The notes under the pieces were generated by a model. It was not told the DNA's origin. It was given only the letters and a program-made list of their open reading frames with translations, and did no database searches. Shown here piece by piece: positions 19,508 to 28,793 of a DNA stretch of 64,000 nt. Source of the DNA: Sporomusaceae bacterium FL31 (lineage in GTDB: Bacteria; Bacillota; Negativicutes; DSM-1736; Dendrosporobacteraceae); NCBI GenBank assembly GCA_003990955.1, contig BIFV01000002.1, forward strand, positions 124,001 through 188,000, given 5' to 3'. A program made the translations under genes and the position numbers. How positions within the stretch are numbered: the first letter of the stretch is position 1; each line of letters opens with the position of its first letter.

Positions 19508-19699
19508 TCACTTTGTTTCCTCAGGCTTTTTCAACTCTGCTTTAGTTGGTTCCTCTTTTTCAATCTCATTAGTAGCCCGCTTAAATTCTTGCAAACTACG
19601 TCCTAGCGCTTTACCAATTTCAGGCAACTTCCCAGGCCCAAAAACTACTAAGGCTATCACTAAGATCAATATTAATTCAGGCATGCTGAAACTAAACAC
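19508..19699 (-). CDS. tatA: Sec-independent protein translocase TatA
   Basis: A 63-residue pore-forming Tat component: one N-terminal transmembrane helix ([13 protein letters not shown]), the [14 protein letters not shown] hinge and amphipathic helix, and a charged tail. The start is GTG with an AAGGTGTG box. No tatB is present; a two-component TatA-TatC system is usual in Firmicutes. It heads the tatA-tatC-ubiD-ubiA run. Confidence 0.95.
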   Translation of the reverse strand: MFSFSMPELILILVIALVVFGPGKLPEIGKALGRSLQEFKRATNEIEKEEPTKAELKKPEETK

Positions 19700-19751
19700 A
19701 TACTCACACCTTTCATTTTAGCCATATCATATATATTATACAATTGCCCCT

Positions 19752-19790
19752 AAAAAAAAACAAGGACAGTGGGTTAACCCACTGTCCTTG
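19752..19790 (-). terminator. Strong terminator after the first lactate permease
   Basis: A perfect palindrome with arms CAAGGACAGTGGGTT (19761-19790) is followed on the minus strand by nine Ts (19760-19752). It lies between the permease stop and tatA. Confidence 0.93.
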
Positions 19791-19800
19791 TTTGTAAATT

Positions 19801-21444
19801 TTATGGCAACATCCAATGTAATGCATAAGCCTGTAGATAAGTCAAGCAGGCCATGAACAAGATCATTGCGATACTGTGGCCAAGAGTAAAGCGGAAGATT
19901 GTTCCTTCCTCACCAACTAGGCCAGTAGCGGCTGTTGCTACTGAAATACTTTGTGGAGAAATCATTTTGCCGCAAACACCACCAGAGGAGTTAGCTGCAA
20001 CTGTTAAGTATGGATCAACCCCAACTTGCTCAGCAGCAGTTTTCTGCATTCCGCAGAACAGTGCATTTGCTGAAGTATCGGAACCTGTCAGGAACACGCC
20101 CAACCAACCAAGGAATGGGGAGAAGAATGGGAAGAGTGATCCAGTAGCTGTAAAAGCTAAGCCCATAGTTGAACTCATACCGGAGTAATTCATGATATAA
20201 GCCAAACCAAGAATCATGGCAATTGTAAGAATTGGCCATCTCAGTTGTTTGATAGTTTTGCCAAAGCAAGCAACTGCTTTGCCGAAACCATAGTTAGGAA
20301 TAATCGCTAATGAGATAATACCTGCGAAAAGAATAGCTGTACCAGCAGCTGACAAGATATTGAACGAATATTTAGCTGCATATAAAGTTTCCTTAGGTAC
20401 AACTGGCACTGTCCGCACTACTAAGTTATGAAGACCAGGCCAAAGAACAAACAAGTCTTTGTCAATATTGACTAAAGTCTTTTTAAGACCGATAAATTTA
20501 TCATCAGCCCATAAGAATACAAGTACAGCTAGAATCAAATATGGAGCCCATGCACGAAGAATTTCACCGATGGAATAGTCGCATTTTACAATGCCTTGCG
20601 AAGGTTTTTCATCAGGGAAATGCCAAGTAGTTGCAGGCTTCCAAACTTTTAACAGAACTAACAGACCAACGATAGTAACCACTGCGGAGGTAATATCAGG
20701 CAGGTAAGCATTAACATAGTTCGCAGTGTAGAATTGAGTTCCTGCAAAGCACACACCAGCTACAATAATTGCTGGCATTACTTCCATTGCGCGTTTCCAG
20801 CCAGCCATTAATACGACTAACCACAGAGGAACGATAATGGAGAGGAACGGCAATTGGCGGCCGACGATTTGGCTGACATGCATCAGATCAAGACCAGTAA
20901 CCTGAGCAGCAACAACGACCGGAATACCAATAGCACCAAACGCAACCGGAGCAGTGTTTGCAATCAAGCAAAGACTAGCTGCATATACAGGGTTAAAACC
21001 AAGACCAACCAGCATTGCTGCTGTAATGGCAACCGGAGTACCAAACCCTGCTGTTCCTTCAATAAAGGAACCAAACGCGAATGCGATAAAGAGCGCTTGC
21101 AAACGGCGGTCATCAGTAATGGACGCTAGAGAACTTTTAATGATTTCAAATTCACCGGATTCAACTGTCATATTATAGACCCAGATTGCGGTGATAACAA
21201 TCCAGACTATTGGGAAGACACCATAGGCAGCACCGTTCAAAATCGAACCGATTGCTAGACCGGCTGGCATACCATAAGCAAAGACTGAAACTAGAAAAGC
21301 TGAAAGCAAACCAAATGCGGCGGCAACGTGGCCTTTTGCCCGCCTAATACCCAGCATATATAAAATAATAAATAGCGGAATTGCTGCGACCAAGGCTGAT
21401 GTTACAATACTACCCAAGGGGTTATAGTTTTGAACCCAAGTCAT
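19801..21444 (-). CDS. lctP: L-lactate permease, copy 1
   Basis: A 547-residue LctP/GlcA family transporter with about 13 hydrophobic helices that imports L-lactate (also glycolate in some members) with protons. Family signatures seen are GSFIEGTAGFGTPVAITAAML, NTAPVAFGAIGIPV, FLTGSDTSANALF and NSSGGVCGKMISPQSI. The ATG at 21444 has AAAGGAG eight bases upstream; a GTG three codons earlier overlaps that box. Copies 2 and 3 lie at 26997 and 28931. This copy is the most divergent: it has extra residues in the central loop and GVCGKM where the others have GVTGKM. The adjacent GntR gene is a candidate regulator. Confidence 0.96.
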   Translation of the reverse strand: MTWVQNYNPLGSIVTSALVAAIPLFIILYMLGIRRAKGHVAAAFGLLSAFLVSVFAYGMPAGLAIGSILNGAAYGVFPIVWIVITAIWVYNMTVESGEFEIIKSSLASITDDRRLQALFIAFAFGSFIEGTAGFGTPVAITAAMLVGLGFNPVYAASLCLIANTAPVAFGAIGIPVVVAAQVTGLDLMHVSQIVGRQLPFLSIIVPLWLVVLMAGWKRAMEVMPAIIVAGVCFAGTQFYTANYVNAYLPDITSAVVTIVGLLVLLKVWKPATTWHFPDEKPSQGIVKCDYSIGEILRAWAPYLILAVLVFLWADDKFIGLKKTLVNIDKDLFVLWPGLHNLVVRTVPVVPKETLYAAKYSFNILSAAGTAILFAGIISLAIIPNYGFGKAVACFGKTIKQLRWPILTIAMILGLAYIMNYSGMSSTMGLAFTATGSLFPFFSPFLGWLGVFLTGSDTSANALFCGMQKTAAEQVGVDPYLTVAANSSGGVCGKMISPQSISVATAATGLVGEEGTIFRFTLGHSIAMILFMACLTYLQAYALHWMLP

Positions 21445-21976
21445 TCCATACACTCCTTTAAATGGTAAATTTTTTACATAGCTACTATAAGGTCAATCCA
21501 CTAAGACGGCCATTCTCCCCCCCTTCTTAGTATATGCTAGGTAAGCGTATTCACTTTTCAAAGTAAACTGCCTTTCTTAATACACCTCCCTAACTAAGCT
21601 TTTATATCCAGAACAGCAAAGCCGTTCCGAAATAAAAATATTGTTATATTCTGAATTTACAAATTAACTGTATTTTTTCTATATTTTGATTATTCTACGT
21701 TGAAATGTAAATTCCTGCATATTTTTCCAAAAGAAATAAATTTAATATAATTTTTACAATCTCCTGACTCAGCTTACAGTGTACTAATTTTATATGTTTT
21801 TCTTACTTATATTATTACTCATAAGAATTCACTCTGCTCAAACCCGCGAAGCACCTACTTATTTTCGGTTTCTACACTTAAACAAGTAGATAAACAAACT
21901 TCACAAATTATCTTACTTTGTTGTAAAACAGCATCATAGAACAATGAAATCATATAGATTTTTTTGCATAAAAAAT
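21445..21976 (-). other. Long AT-rich intergenic leader of lctP copy 1
   Basis: About 530 bases without a convincing coding frame separate the gntR terminator from the permease start. Two purine-rich elements stand out on the minus strand: TTAGGGAGGTG at 21593-21583, 139 bases before the start, and a G7 tract followed by AGA at 21523-21514. The first is repeated at nearly the same distance ahead of lctP copy 3. A promoter must lie here, but I could not choose one box pair with confidence. Confidence 0.5.
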
Positions 21977-21998
21977 AGTTCTTGCAAATGCAAGAACT
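21972..21998 (-). terminator. Terminator after the GntR regulator
   Basis: Arms AGTTCTTGCA/TGCAAGAACT (21977-21998) form a tight hairpin followed by a T-run on the minus strand. It begins two bases after the gntR stop codon. Confidence 0.88.
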
Positions 21999-22000
21999 AC

Positions 22001-22768
22001 TCAACCAGTTGTATTATGCCTGGAATGATAAATCATAGGAAAAATCCGCAGTGATTCTTCTCCACCATACTTATACCAACGCATGGCTTCCTGAATTGTA
22101 TCAAGATGTTCGCCCATTTTTTCACGCGCCAGGCGCGGATTTTTTGTTATAATTGCCTGAAATATTTCAATATGTGCTTCATAAAATATTTGACTCATAT
22201 TGGGGACTAAAAATAACGCTAACCGTAAAGAACGATAATTGCTTGTTAATAATTGTGATACTGTCTGAGCCACTCTTAATAACACGGGATTGCGGGCAGC
22301 TCGGACTAAAATATAATGAAATTTAGCATCAATATCTTCGACATGACCACCAGATGAAACTTCAAGTTTCATCTCATTAAGCGCCTGCTGTAAATCCTCA
22401 ATATCGACAGCAGTTGCTCGAACGGCAGCAAGCGATGCCGTTTCGGTCTCGATAATTTTCCGCATCTCCAGTAAATGCAAGATATCCACAGCTTCAGTTT
22501 GAACTGAGGCTGCCAATGTCTCAAGCATACTGTCTGAAGGTAAGTGGCGCACATAACTGCCTTCACCAGGATGAATGGATATGATCCCCATCATCTCCAT
22601 TGCACTGAGGGCTTCCCTAACCGAAGCGCGGCTAACATTAAATTGGTCAGCCAAATCTCGCTCAGACAGCATTCGATCACCAGGTTTCAGTTTTCCCTCT
22701 TCGATAGAAAGCTTAACCTGATGAACAATTTCCTCATAGACCTTTTTCGTCTTCACTGGTCTAAACAT
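22001..22768 (-). CDS. GntR family transcriptional regulator, FadR/LldR subfamily
   Basis: A 255-residue regulator with an N-terminal winged helix-turn-helix (LKPGDRMLSERDLADQFNVSRASVREALSAMEMMGII, about residues 28-64) and a C-terminal all-helical FCD ligand-binding domain. FCD proteins of this kind sense small carboxylates such as lactate or pyruvate. It sits between the Kor/polyprenyl synthase genes and lctP copy 1 on the same strand, so control of lactate uptake is a reasonable inference but is not proven by the sequence. The ATG at 22768 follows a GGGGG box by six bases. The gene starts 12 bases after hepT and ends at its own terminator. Confidence 0.88.
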   Translation of the reverse strand: MFRPVKTKKVYEEIVHQVKLSIEEGKLKPGDRMLSERDLADQFNVSRASVREALSAMEMMGIISIHPGEGSYVRHLPSDSMLETLAASVQTEAVDILHLLEMRKIIETETASLAAVRATAVDIEDLQQALNEMKLEVSSGGHVEDIDAKFHYILVRAARNPVLLRVAQTVSQLLTSNYRSLRLALFLVPNMSQIFYEAHIEIFQAIITKNPRLAREKMGEHLDTIQEAMRWYKYGGEESLRIFPMIYHSRHNTTG

Positions 22769-22780
22769 TGTTGCCCCCAA

Positions 22781-23764
22781 TTAAAAGTTTCGCATTTCCA
22801 CAAATTCTGCTACTGCAAGAAAAGCTTCTTTAATATCTGCTGGCATTCCTGCAGGCAATACGCTTCTAGCTCGATTGAGATATTCGCTAACTAAACGGTA
22901 GGAATAATCAATGGCCTCAGTTTCATGGATAATTTCCAGTCCGCGTTCCAGTTGTGTTTCACTCATAGCGCGGGTTGATACGATATTCTTCAACTCTGTC
23001 GCATTAGGACTATGCTGCAAAGCATATAAGACTGGAAGTGTAACAATCCCTTGGCGCAAATCATTACCAGAAGGTTTTCCTAACTGTTCTGAAGATGCTG
23101 TCATATCCAAGATATCATCGGTAATCTGAAATGCCATACCGATTGAATAACCATAGTCACGTAAAGCTTGGACATCTTCATTGGACAGTCTAGCCGTCAA
23201 AGCACCCAGTTCGCAGCTAGCAGCAATAAAATCTGCTGTCTTCTTAGCAATACGATCCAGATATTCCATTTCGCTTTGATCAGGATTGAACGTATCTTTA
23301 TTTTGAATAATTTCACCTTCGGCCATAGAACAAATAATCTCAGTTAAGACTTGCATAACCCGTTCAGATACTTGATTGGATGCGACGATGGAAAAAGCTT
23401 TTGCAAATAAAAAGTCTCCAATTAACACAGACATCTGATTGCCCCACTTACTATTAGCAGTGGGTATCCCTCGCCGGGTTGCAGCATTGTCAATGACATC
23501 ATCATGTACCAATGTTGCCATATGAATCAATTCGATTGCTGTTGCCAGCGGCTGGATATTGACCGAATCATGCTGGCCACCACAGCGGGCAGACAAAAAA
23601 TAAAGAGCAGGCCGCAAACGCTTGCCGCCTGCCTGTACAAGATGTTCACTAATCTCTGTTATCAGGTGGACTGGAGAGTGTATTACAGAAAGCAGCTCGG
23701 CTTCCAATGCGGTTAAGTCATTTTGGACTATTCCGAATATAGCATTTTTTATCAATCTTATCAC
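22781..23764 (-). CDS. Polyprenyl diphosphate synthase (heptaprenyl diphosphate synthase component II-like)
   Basis: A trans-isoprenyl diphosphate synthase of 327 residues. The first aspartate-rich motif is LVHDDVIDNAATRRG and the second is FQITDDILDMT, with GGKRLRPAL near the N-terminus. It should elongate farnesyl diphosphate with isopentenyl diphosphate to make the long-chain tail used by the UbiA-type prenyltransferase for menaquinone. Chain length cannot be fixed by eye, and no component I gene is adjacent. The start is GTG at 23764 or TTG three codons later, which has better spacing from GGTGAT. It follows korD by about 50 bases. Confidence 0.9.
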   Translation of the reverse strand: MIRLIKNAIFGIVQNDLTALEAELLSVIHSPVHLITEISEHLVQAGGKRLRPALYFLSARCGGQHDSVNIQPLATAIELIHMATLVHDDVIDNAATRRGIPTANSKWGNQMSVLIGDFLFAKAFSIVASNQVSERVMQVLTEIICSMAEGEIIQNKDTFNPDQSEMEYLDRIAKKTADFIAASCELGALTARLSNEDVQALRDYGYSIGMAFQITDDILDMTASSEQLGKPSGNDLRQGIVTLPVLYALQHSPNATELKNIVSTRAMSETQLERGLEIIHETEAIDYSYRLVSEYLNRARSVLPAGMPADIKEAFLAVAEFVEMRNF

Positions 23765-23816
23765 CTACAAGCTAAGTCTGTTACTATAATACACTATTTA
23801 ATATTTTAAAGTCCAG

Positions 23817-24065
23817 TTATTTCTTTTTTTCTACACGAATAGCTGTGTCCGGACAAACCATTTGGCAAATACCGCAGAGGATACATTTTTTCATATCAGC
23901 TTCTACCCTGGGGGTACCATAAACGCCCAGTTCTTCGGCCCAACTGATACATTTAACCGGACATTTTTCAGCACATAAGCCGCACCCTTTACATAGTCCC
24001 GGGAAAATAGCCCACATTCCTTTATCGCTATCATATTTTGCCGATTCCCAATTCACTTTACCCAT
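23817..24065 (-). CDS. korD: 2-oxoacid:ferredoxin oxidoreductase delta subunit (2x[4Fe-4S] ferredoxin)
   Basis: A small ferredoxin-type subunit of 82 residues with two CxxCxxCxxxC motifs: CKGCGLCAEKCPVKC and CILCGICQMVCPD. It passes electrons from the TPP catalytic subunits to ferredoxin. A GAGGAGGGG box fixes the ATG at 24065; an upstream in-frame start overlaps korC. It is the fourth gene of korA-korB-korC-korD. Confidence 0.92.
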   Translation of the reverse strand: MGKVNWESAKYDSDKGMWAIFPGLCKGCGLCAEKCPVKCISWAEELGVYGTPRVEADMKKCILCGICQMVCPDTAIRVEKKK

Positions 24066-24081
24066 TGTTATATTCCCCTCC

Positions 24082-24798
24082 TCACACGGCACCTATGATT
24101 AGCTCATAGCCGCGCTCAAGTGCTTTAAAATTCATATCCCGGAGTTTGGGATTTGCCGCAAACTTATCGCCTAATTTGACTTCCAGCGCACTTTTAATAC
24201 TGTCCAAAGGCAATACATTGGTTGCCGCAATGATTGCACCTAAGATAATGATATTAAATACACGCGGGTGCAGTTCATTTTTTGCGATATCATTGGCTGG
24301 TATAGCTATCACTCTTTTGACTTCAGGAATATCTGCCGGATCTACGCCAGGTCCTTCTTTGGTAAAAGAGCAGGTCTTTGGTTCTCCGGCTATAAGATCC
24401 TGCGGCAAATCCTGATTTGGATGATCTGCCGTTGGACATGGCGGAGTCACGTCAAAATATTGCATGCCAACAATATTATCATTGACCTCACCCTCTTGAA
24501 TGAGCGAATTATCATAGATGTAAACGGTCTCAGGCCCTGCATGGTTTGTCGTTCTTTTAACCGCCCGCGGACTTAAGGGAATTAAAATGTCAGCCTTGAT
24601 AAATTTAGGCGCACCGATTTGCCCCTCGCTAATTTGCACATAAGCAATCGATACTCCACCACGCTGTTCAACACCAAAGTTAGGAATATATAATGCATTT
24701 TTCCCTTCTTCATTTGCAGCTTCAGCTAATATTTCCGCAATTGACTGCACACCTTGGCCACCTTCACCAGCCAAGGCAATTTTAATTACTTTAGACAT
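24082..24798 (-). CDS. korC: 2-oxoacid:ferredoxin oxidoreductase gamma subunit
   Basis: The 238-residue gamma subunit begins KIALAGEGGQGVQSIAEILAEAA, the signature of the family. It forms the structural core joining the alpha and beta subunits. AAGGAGG precedes the ATG at 24798. The gene follows korB after 13 bases. The substrate (2-oxoglutarate, or a branched-chain or other 2-oxoacid) is not determined by sequence inspection. Confidence 0.92.
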   Translation of the reverse strand: MSKVIKIALAGEGGQGVQSIAEILAEAANEEGKNALYIPNFGVEQRGGVSIAYVQISEGQIGAPKFIKADILIPLSPRAVKRTTNHAGPETVYIYDNSLIQEGEVNDNIVGMQYFDVTPPCPTADHPNQDLPQDLIAGEPKTCSFTKEGPGVDPADIPEVKRVIAIPANDIAKNELHPRVFNIIILGAIIAATNVLPLDSIKSALEVKLGDKFAANPKLRDMNFKALERGYELIIGAV

Positions 24799-24811
24799 AT
24801 TAATGGCCTCC

Positions 24812-25573
24812 TTAGCTTTGAGGTGTGCGTAATTCGCCAACCTTAAAATATTGTGTCATATCTTTTTCAATGAATTCCCACGTTTGTTTTGCATTGGTAC
24901 GCCAGTTGGTTGGACAGCCGGATAATGCTTCAACAAAGGAGAACCCATTGCCAGCAATTTGGTTTTCCAGCGCTTTTTTAATAAAGCCTTTTAATTGGCG
25001 GGCATTGGCAACCGTACCACGAGCCACATAGGCTCCTTCCGGAGCTACCGCTGCAACCATTTCCGGACCTTTTGTAGGTGAACCAGTTTGGGTAATATCA
25101 CGTCCATAGGGACTTGTTTCAGTTTTCATGCCAGGTAATGACGTTGGTGACATCTGACCACCAGTCATACCATAATTGGAATTATTGCAAAGAATAACGG
25201 TAATTCGCTCATTTCGGACTGCAGCATTAAATAAATGCTGTGACCCGATCGCATAACCGCCGCCATCTCCCATATAAGCGATTCCTACAATCCCTTCTTT
25301 GGCTCGCTTCATCCCGGTAATGACTGGCGTAGTCCGTCCATGGTGGGTCTGTACAGTATCAAAGTCAAAGAAATCCCACGCTAATAAGGAGCAGCCAATA
25401 TCACAGCCAAATACAATCTTATCGCGTATTCCCAGCTCATCGACAGCTTCGCCTAAAGCTTTTAAGATAACCCCATGGCCACAGCCAGGGCAAAATTTAT
25501 GTGGCTTAGTTTCTTCATTCCAGCTTGACGGCATAGCTGGTTGAAGGATATTGTTTTCTTTAAGTTCCTGCAT
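24812..25573 (-). CDS. korB: 2-oxoacid:ferredoxin oxidoreductase beta subunit (TPP-binding)
   Basis: The 253-residue thiamine-diphosphate subunit. The N-terminal FCPGCGHGVILKALGEA is the family's CxxC region, and the TPP/Mg site reads MGDGGGYAIGSQHLFNAAVRN with NNSNYGMTGGQMSPTS after it. In the usual GDGD motif the last residue is Asp; here the sequence is GDGGG, as in many KorB proteins. A GGAGGGA box precedes the ATG. It is embedded in korABCD. Confidence 0.94.
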   Translation of the reverse strand: MQELKENNILQPAMPSSWNEETKPHKFCPGCGHGVILKALGEAVDELGIRDKIVFGCDIGCSLLAWDFFDFDTVQTHHGRTTPVITGMKRAKEGIVGIAYMGDGGGYAIGSQHLFNAAVRNERITVILCNNSNYGMTGGQMSPTSLPGMKTETSPYGRDITQTGSPTKGPEMVAAVAPEGAYVARGTVANARQLKGFIKKALENQIAGNGFSFVEALSGCPTNWRTNAKQTWEFIEKDMTQYFKVGELRTPQS

Positions 25574-25594
25574 GATTATTATCCCTCCAGCTTT

Positions 25595-26671
25595 TTACAA
25601 TTTGCTAATTTCGTCATAAATTTCTTCACTAGTTATACCAACACCCGGTCTAAGCATCGGTACAATTTCTATCGTACTGCCATAAATATTATTTTGGACA
25701 ATTTTCAATAATTGCCCATAGGCTGACTCAGCTAAAAACAGCTTTTTGGCACCTTTCATAGCTTGTTTTAGCTGCTCATCCGGAAATGGCCGAACAGTTA
25801 TTGGACGGAAATAGCCGACTTTTTTCCCTTCTGACCGCAACTTCTTATAGGCACCTAATGCAGCTCTTGATACAACCCCATGGCTTACAATAATAATGTC
25901 AGCATCATCACACCCCTGGGCATCCCATTCTACGAGTTTGGGAGATAAAGCATCATAGTCTGCTTGATGGCCTTTTAAAATTTCGTACAACTCATCTTCA
26001 GTGTTTAGACAATTACGCAGATGTTTTGTTTTGCGTTTGGGATCATTTAAATCAGCCACAATAGGTTCTGGCTTAACGAGCTTGATCCCCTTTTCTTCAG
26101 GGTCATAGATGGTCAGGGGCTCACGCATTTTTGCCTGATAACCGTCACCCAAAACAAAAGTCGGAAAACGATAAGTCCAGGCAACATTAAAAGCCTTAAT
26201 GGTATAGTCAAATAAATCTTGGTGGTTAGCTGGTGAGTACACAATTCGATATCCTTCACCATTCCCGCCAAAACAGGTAAGTGTTGTTTCTTGTTGACCA
26301 TAGATAACGGTTGCAGTAGATGGACCACCACGCTGTTGGATGATATATACCACAGGCAGCCGCATCATCTCGGCCATTCCAGCGGATTCCTGCATCAAAA
26401 CATTCCCGGGACCGGAGGTTGCAGTAAATGCTTTGGTTCCAGTAAATACACCTCCTAACGTGGTAAAGCCAGCAGAAATTTCATCCTCTGTTTGCAGAAA
26501 CTTTTTCCCGTGCTTGGGAGCTAGTCTTGTCCAATAGTGCATAATTTCGTTTTGCGGTGTAATAGGATAGCCATACATGATTTCAGCTTTAGCCGCTACT
26601 GCCGCCCAGGCAATGACTTCATTACCTGTCATAAATACTCTTTGTTCACCTTTTAGTGAAACTTCAGCCAT
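25595..26671 (-). CDS. korA: 2-oxoacid:ferredoxin oxidoreductase alpha subunit
   Basis: The 358-residue alpha subunit of a 2-oxoacid:ferredoxin oxidoreductase, probably the 2-oxoglutarate (Kor) type. It starts with GNEVIAWAAVAAKAEIMYGYPITPQNEI, the pyrimidine-binding domain, and contains GPGNVLMQESAGMAEMMRLPVV and a C-terminal transketolase-C-like domain. First gene of the kor run. An AGGAGG box precedes the ATG at 26671. A perfect inverted repeat lies 32-63 bases upstream and may regulate it. The enzyme links 2-oxoacid oxidation to reduced ferredoxin, which NfnAB can use. Confidence 0.94.
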   Translation of the reverse strand: MAEVSLKGEQRVFMTGNEVIAWAAVAAKAEIMYGYPITPQNEIMHYWTRLAPKHGKKFLQTEDEISAGFTTLGGVFTGTKAFTATSGPGNVLMQESAGMAEMMRLPVVYIIQQRGGPSTATVIYGQQETTLTCFGGNGEGYRIVYSPANHQDLFDYTIKAFNVAWTYRFPTFVLGDGYQAKMREPLTIYDPEEKGIKLVKPEPIVADLNDPKRKTKHLRNCLNTEDELYEILKGHQADYDALSPKLVEWDAQGCDDADIIIVSHGVVSRAALGAYKKLRSEGKKVGYFRPITVRPFPDEQLKQAMKGAKKLFLAESAYGQLLKIVQNNIYGSTIEIVPMLRPGVGITSEEIYDEISKL

Positions 26672-26702
26672 GGTGGGCACCTCCTGATAGATTTCTAGCC
26701 TT

Positions 26703-26734
26703 TATATAAAGACAGATAGCCATGTCTTTATATA
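26703..26734. promoter_or_regulatory. Perfect 12-base inverted repeat upstream of korA
   Basis: Arms TATATAAAGACA (26703-26714) and TGTCTTTATATA (26723-26734) flank an 8-base spacer, 32-63 bases before the korA ATG. No T-run follows on the minus strand, so it is more likely an operator or a 5'-leader hairpin than a terminator. Confidence 0.6.
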
Positions 26735-26950
26735 CAAAACAATCATTACAATTTACTATTTGCAAAAATCGATCTAGTCATTCACATATTGATAAAGGAA
26801 TAAAGATTTAAAAACTTTCTAAGACTAGGCGTAAAGCACTTTATCTGTGTTTTGCTGCTGAAATACCGCTAAGTAAAGCAGCTGCATAAATCCAGTAATT
26901 GTTAAGTAGCTTATCCAATATCAAGCCATGTTAAACAAAATAGTTACAAA
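26735..26950. other. Intergenic region between lctP copy 2 and korA
   Basis: No coding frame with a ribosome-binding site was seen. The region should hold the kor promoter. AT-rich tracts are present but no single -35/-10 pair is convincing. Confidence 0.4.
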
Positions 26951-26975
26951 GGGGTTGAGTCAATGACTCAACCCC
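26951..26975 (-). terminator. Terminator hairpin after lctP copy 2
   Basis: The arms GGGGTTGAGTCA/TGACTCAACCCC make a nearly perfect palindrome 22 bases after the permease stop. The following tract on the minus strand is only moderately T-rich. Confidence 0.72.
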
Positions 26976-26996
26976 TTCAATATAACGCTGGATCCC

Positions 26997-28628
26997 TTAA
27001 GGAATCATCCAAGATAACCAGTAGGCCTGAGCATAGGTCATGATCATGACGGCTATTGCCAAAATGAAGGAATGCATGACCGTGAAATTAAACAGGTCTC
27101 CTTCTTTACCAACTAGTCCTGTAGCGGCAGTTGCAACTGCAATGCTCTGCGGCGAAATCATTTTACCAGTAACACCACCTGACGAGTTAGCCGCAACAGT
27201 CAGAATTGGATCAACGCCTACCTGTTGCGCTGTTACAGCTTGCAGATTACAAAACAACGCATTGGCAGATGTATCTGAACCGGTCAAAAATACGCCCAAC
27301 CAACCAAGTAGTGGTGAGAAAAGCGGGAAGAATTTTCCCGTTCCTGCCAGAAAGATCCCTAGCGATGCACTCATGCCCGAGTAATTCATAATATACGCTA
27401 AGCCAAGTACACAGGGGATATTAATCATAGGTTTTTTAAGCTGCGCAAATGTTTTCCCTAAGATACTGAAATATCTGCCTGGTCCTACGCCTAAAATCAT
27501 TGCGGTTATAATGCTGGCAATAAATAATGATGTACCGGCAGCACTCAACCAATTGACTTTGTATATGGCAGCCATCGCTGTAGGCTTAGGAACCAGCGGC
27601 GCAATCTGTGTTACTGCTAAATCCAAACCTGGTACATGCCATTTATAGGTCACAGAATCAAGTACAGCAGCTACTGGCTTTAGGCCCCACAATACAACCA
27701 TAACCGTCAATACGACGAAGGGTGACCATGCTTTTATAACTTGTCCTGATGAATGCTGGCCATGAACATTTTTTGTTGCTGATAGCGGTGGTTCATCAGG
27801 GAAACGCCAAATTGTAGCTGGTTTCCAATAACGAAAGAATACAGTCAGGCCAACAATTGCTGCCAGTGAAGACAAAATATCCGGCAATTCTGGTCCGAGG
27901 TAGTTCGAAGAAAACCATTGAAGACCAGCAAATGCTACACCTGCAACTAAACAAGCAGGCAATACTTCCATCGCTGATTTCCAGCCAGCCATTAAAACAA
28001 CTAACCAAATTGGGATGATAATTGATAAGAATGGTAATTGCCGTCCTACCATCGCACTTACTTTCATAACATCAAGGTTAGCTACTGCGGCACCCGTAAT
28101 TACTGGTATCCCAATGGCTCCAAACGCAACCGGGGCAGTATTTGCAATCAGGCACAACCCAGCAGCATACAGCGGGTTAAAGCCAAGTCCTACCAGCATA
28201 CCTGCTGAAATAGCAACCGGTGCACCAAAGCCTGCCGCACCTTCCAGAAACGCACCAAAAGCAAAAGCAACCAACAAAGCCTGTAATCTACGATCATCCG
28301 TAACGGTTGCTATTGAGTCTTTAAGAACCTCAAAGTCACCGGTTTCGACTGTCATATTATAAATAAATAATGCAGTGATAACGATCCAGAATATAGGGAA
28401 TAAACCATATAGTGCCCCCATACCGGCTGTAATCAACGCTAAGCCTGCTGGCATTTTAAATCCTAGAATTGCTGTAAGTATGGATACTACCAGCGCTATT
28501 GCCCCAGCAATTTGTCCAGGCATCCGACGTACTGCTAGCAAATAAAAAATTACGATTATCGGAATTGCCGCAACTAAAGCCGATAGCGCAATACTTCCCA
28601 TCGGGTCATAATTTTGCGTCCATGTCAT
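26997..28628 (-). CDS. lctP: L-lactate permease, copy 2
   Basis: A 543-residue LctP family permease with the same signatures as copy 1 (GAFLEGAAGFGAPVAISAGML, FLTGSDTSANALFCNLQAV, NSSGGVTGKMISPQSIAVATAATGLVG). It is much closer to copy 3 than to copy 1: the central stretch MEVLPACLVAGVAFAGLQW is identical in copies 2 and 3. The tandem arrangement therefore looks like a fairly recent duplication. A GGAAGGG box lies about 13 bases before the ATG. It has its own leader and terminator, so it need not be co-transcribed with copy 3. Confidence 0.95.
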   Translation of the reverse strand: MTWTQNYDPMGSIALSALVAAIPIIVIFYLLAVRRMPGQIAGAIALVVSILTAILGFKMPAGLALITAGMGALYGLFPIFWIVITALFIYNMTVETGDFEVLKDSIATVTDDRRLQALLVAFAFGAFLEGAAGFGAPVAISAGMLVGLGFNPLYAAGLCLIANTAPVAFGAIGIPVITGAAVANLDVMKVSAMVGRQLPFLSIIIPIWLVVLMAGWKSAMEVLPACLVAGVAFAGLQWFSSNYLGPELPDILSSLAAIVGLTVFFRYWKPATIWRFPDEPPLSATKNVHGQHSSGQVIKAWSPFVVLTVMVVLWGLKPVAAVLDSVTYKWHVPGLDLAVTQIAPLVPKPTAMAAIYKVNWLSAAGTSLFIASIITAMILGVGPGRYFSILGKTFAQLKKPMINIPCVLGLAYIMNYSGMSASLGIFLAGTGKFFPLFSPLLGWLGVFLTGSDTSANALFCNLQAVTAQQVGVDPILTVAANSSGGVTGKMISPQSIAVATAATGLVGKEGDLFNFTVMHSFILAIAVMIMTYAQAYWLSWMIP

Positions 28629-28793
28629 TTACTAGTAACACCCTTCCTTTTATGCTTTCGCACATATTTTTCGAGAGTACTTAGTTTTGCCCCAACCACC
28701 TCACTCTCAATATTATTTTTTGCCCTTAATTAGATGTTTTTATACTGTTATTATTAGCAATGCAGCATGAAATTACACACAAATATATAAAAC
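28629..28793 (-). other. Leader of lctP copy 2
   Basis: No gene is visible. The last 40 bases before the ATG resemble the corresponding part of the copy 3 leader (GCGAAAGCAT against GCTAAAGCAT, then AAGGGTGTTA). A purine-rich GAGTGAGGTGG lies about 80 bases upstream of the start. Confidence 0.4.
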
